Part shown: positions 5,288-5,588 of the stretch, in pieces | Numbering within the stretch: the first letter of the stretch is position 1 | How the letters are laid out: each line of letters begins with the position of its first letter | Source: Pseudomonadota bacterium | Lineage (GTDB): Bacteria > Pseudomonadota > Alphaproteobacteria > Rhizobiales > Kaistiaceae | Direction: 5' to 3' | DNA length: 5,588 nucleotides | Assembly (NCBI GenBank): GCA_023433185.1 | Contig: JAEZEN010000231.1 | Coordinates: forward strand, 1-5,588 | Translations under genes and position numbers: made by a program | Notes under the pieces: model-generated | What the model saw: only the letters and a program-made list of their open reading frames with translations | Told to the model about the DNA's origin: nothing | Database searches by the model: none

Positions 5288-5588
5288 TTGCCTGAAATCT
5301 ACGACATGGGCGAACCCGCGGCCGCGCGGGCGGGCATCGCGGCAGCCAGGGCGGCACTGGCGCGCGGCGCGCTCGTCGGCCTGCCAACCGAGACCGTCTA
5401 CGGCCTCGCGGCAGACGCCCGCTCCGACCGCGCCGTCGCCGCCATCTTCGCCGCCAAGGGCCGACCGCAGTTCAACCCGCTGATCGTCCATGTCGCCGGA
5501 CGCGACGCCGCCGAGCCCATCGCCGCCTTCCCGGCAGCCGCCGAACGCCTCGCCGGGGCGTTCTGGCCCGGGCCGCTGACCCTCGTCC
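5288..5588 (+). CDS. L-threonylcarbamoyladenylate synthase, Sua5/YrdC family (3' partial)
   Basis: The first 100 residues of a Sua5/TsaC/YrdC-family protein, cut by the window edge. The enzyme makes threonylcarbamoyl-AMP from threonine, bicarbonate and ATP, the first step of the universal t6A37 modification of tRNAs decoding ANN codons. Visible motifs are LPTETVYGLAADA (32-44), FAAKGRPQFNPLIVHV (54-69), which carries the conserved Lys-x-Arg and Asn-Pro-Leu, and FWPGPLTLV (92-100). All are family hallmarks and imply a functional active site. The start is set at TTG 5288 because AAGGGG precedes it; ATG 5306 would remove six residues. Whether it is the long Sua5 form with a C-terminal domain or the short TsaC form cannot be seen here. 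It diverges from the acyl-CoA dehydrogenase operon. Confidence 0.93.
   Translation, partial: MPEIYDMGEPAAARAGIAAARAALARGALVGLPTETVYGLAADARSDRAVAAIFAAKGRPQFNPLIVHVAGRDAAEPIAAFPAAAERLAGAFWPGPLTLV

Noticed and set aside
5196..5387. 64-residue N-terminal extension of the acyl-CoA dehydrogenase
   Set aside because: The extension is Arg/Pro-rich, overlaps the coding sequence of the divergent tsaC/Sua5 gene, and lacks family similarity, while the ATG at 5195 has a good ribosome-binding site.
3786..5483. Open frame of 565 codons on the plus strand
   Set aside because: It lies antisense to the acyl-CoA dehydrogenase, is rich in Arg, Gly, Asp and His without family motifs, and runs in the wrong frame through the start of the tsaC/Sua5 gene. 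It is a by-product of GC-rich codon bias.
1..5588. Novel defence, mobile or CRISPR-like system
   Set aside because: All substantial genes belong to known housekeeping or metabolic families, codon use is uniform, and there are no spaced repeats, integrases, transposases or toxin-antitoxin-like pairs.

Overview
The window looks like a core-chromosome segment from a GC-rich alphaproteobacterium, possibly Rhizobiales or a relative. Three things suggest this: uniformly G/C-ending codons in every gene, the order histone-deacetylase-like gene then xseB, and a perfect palindrome in front of nadA that resembles, from memory, the NadQ-type NAD-regulon operator of alphaproteobacteria. No phage, transposon, CRISPR array or RNA gene is visible. 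Taxonomy below class level is a guess.

Layout. Five genes lie head to tail on the minus strand, transcribed from right to left. They are an acyl-CoA dehydrogenase (5195-3456), a crotonase-fold enoyl-CoA hydratase/isomerase (3411-2653), a bacterial histone-deacetylase-family enzyme (2607-1669), xseB (1652-1383) and nadA (1203-124). The first four are spaced 44, 45 and 16 bp apart and look like one operon; the xseB ribosome-binding site overlaps the deacetylase stop codon. A 179-bp AT-rich gap then separates xseB from nadA. It holds a terminator-like hairpin, a sigma70-like promoter and the palindromic operator, so nadA appears to be its own regulated unit. At the right edge a plus-strand gene, the start of a TsaC/Sua5 threonylcarbamoyl-AMP synthase, diverges from the dehydrogenase. 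At the left edge (1-123) there is a REP-like hairpin repeat and no gene I can support.

How they fit together. The dehydrogenase and the crotonase could catalyse successive steps of acyl-CoA oxidation, and the deacetylase-family enzyme between them and xseB may remove acyl groups from a protein or small molecule. XseB is the small subunit of exodeoxyribonuclease VII, NadA makes quinolinate for NAD, and TsaC/Sua5 acts in tRNA t6A37 synthesis. I see mostly ordinary housekeeping content. The signal most worth following is the compact control region of nadA, where the operator covers the -10 element and the -35 element sits in the loop of the upstream terminator-like hairpin.
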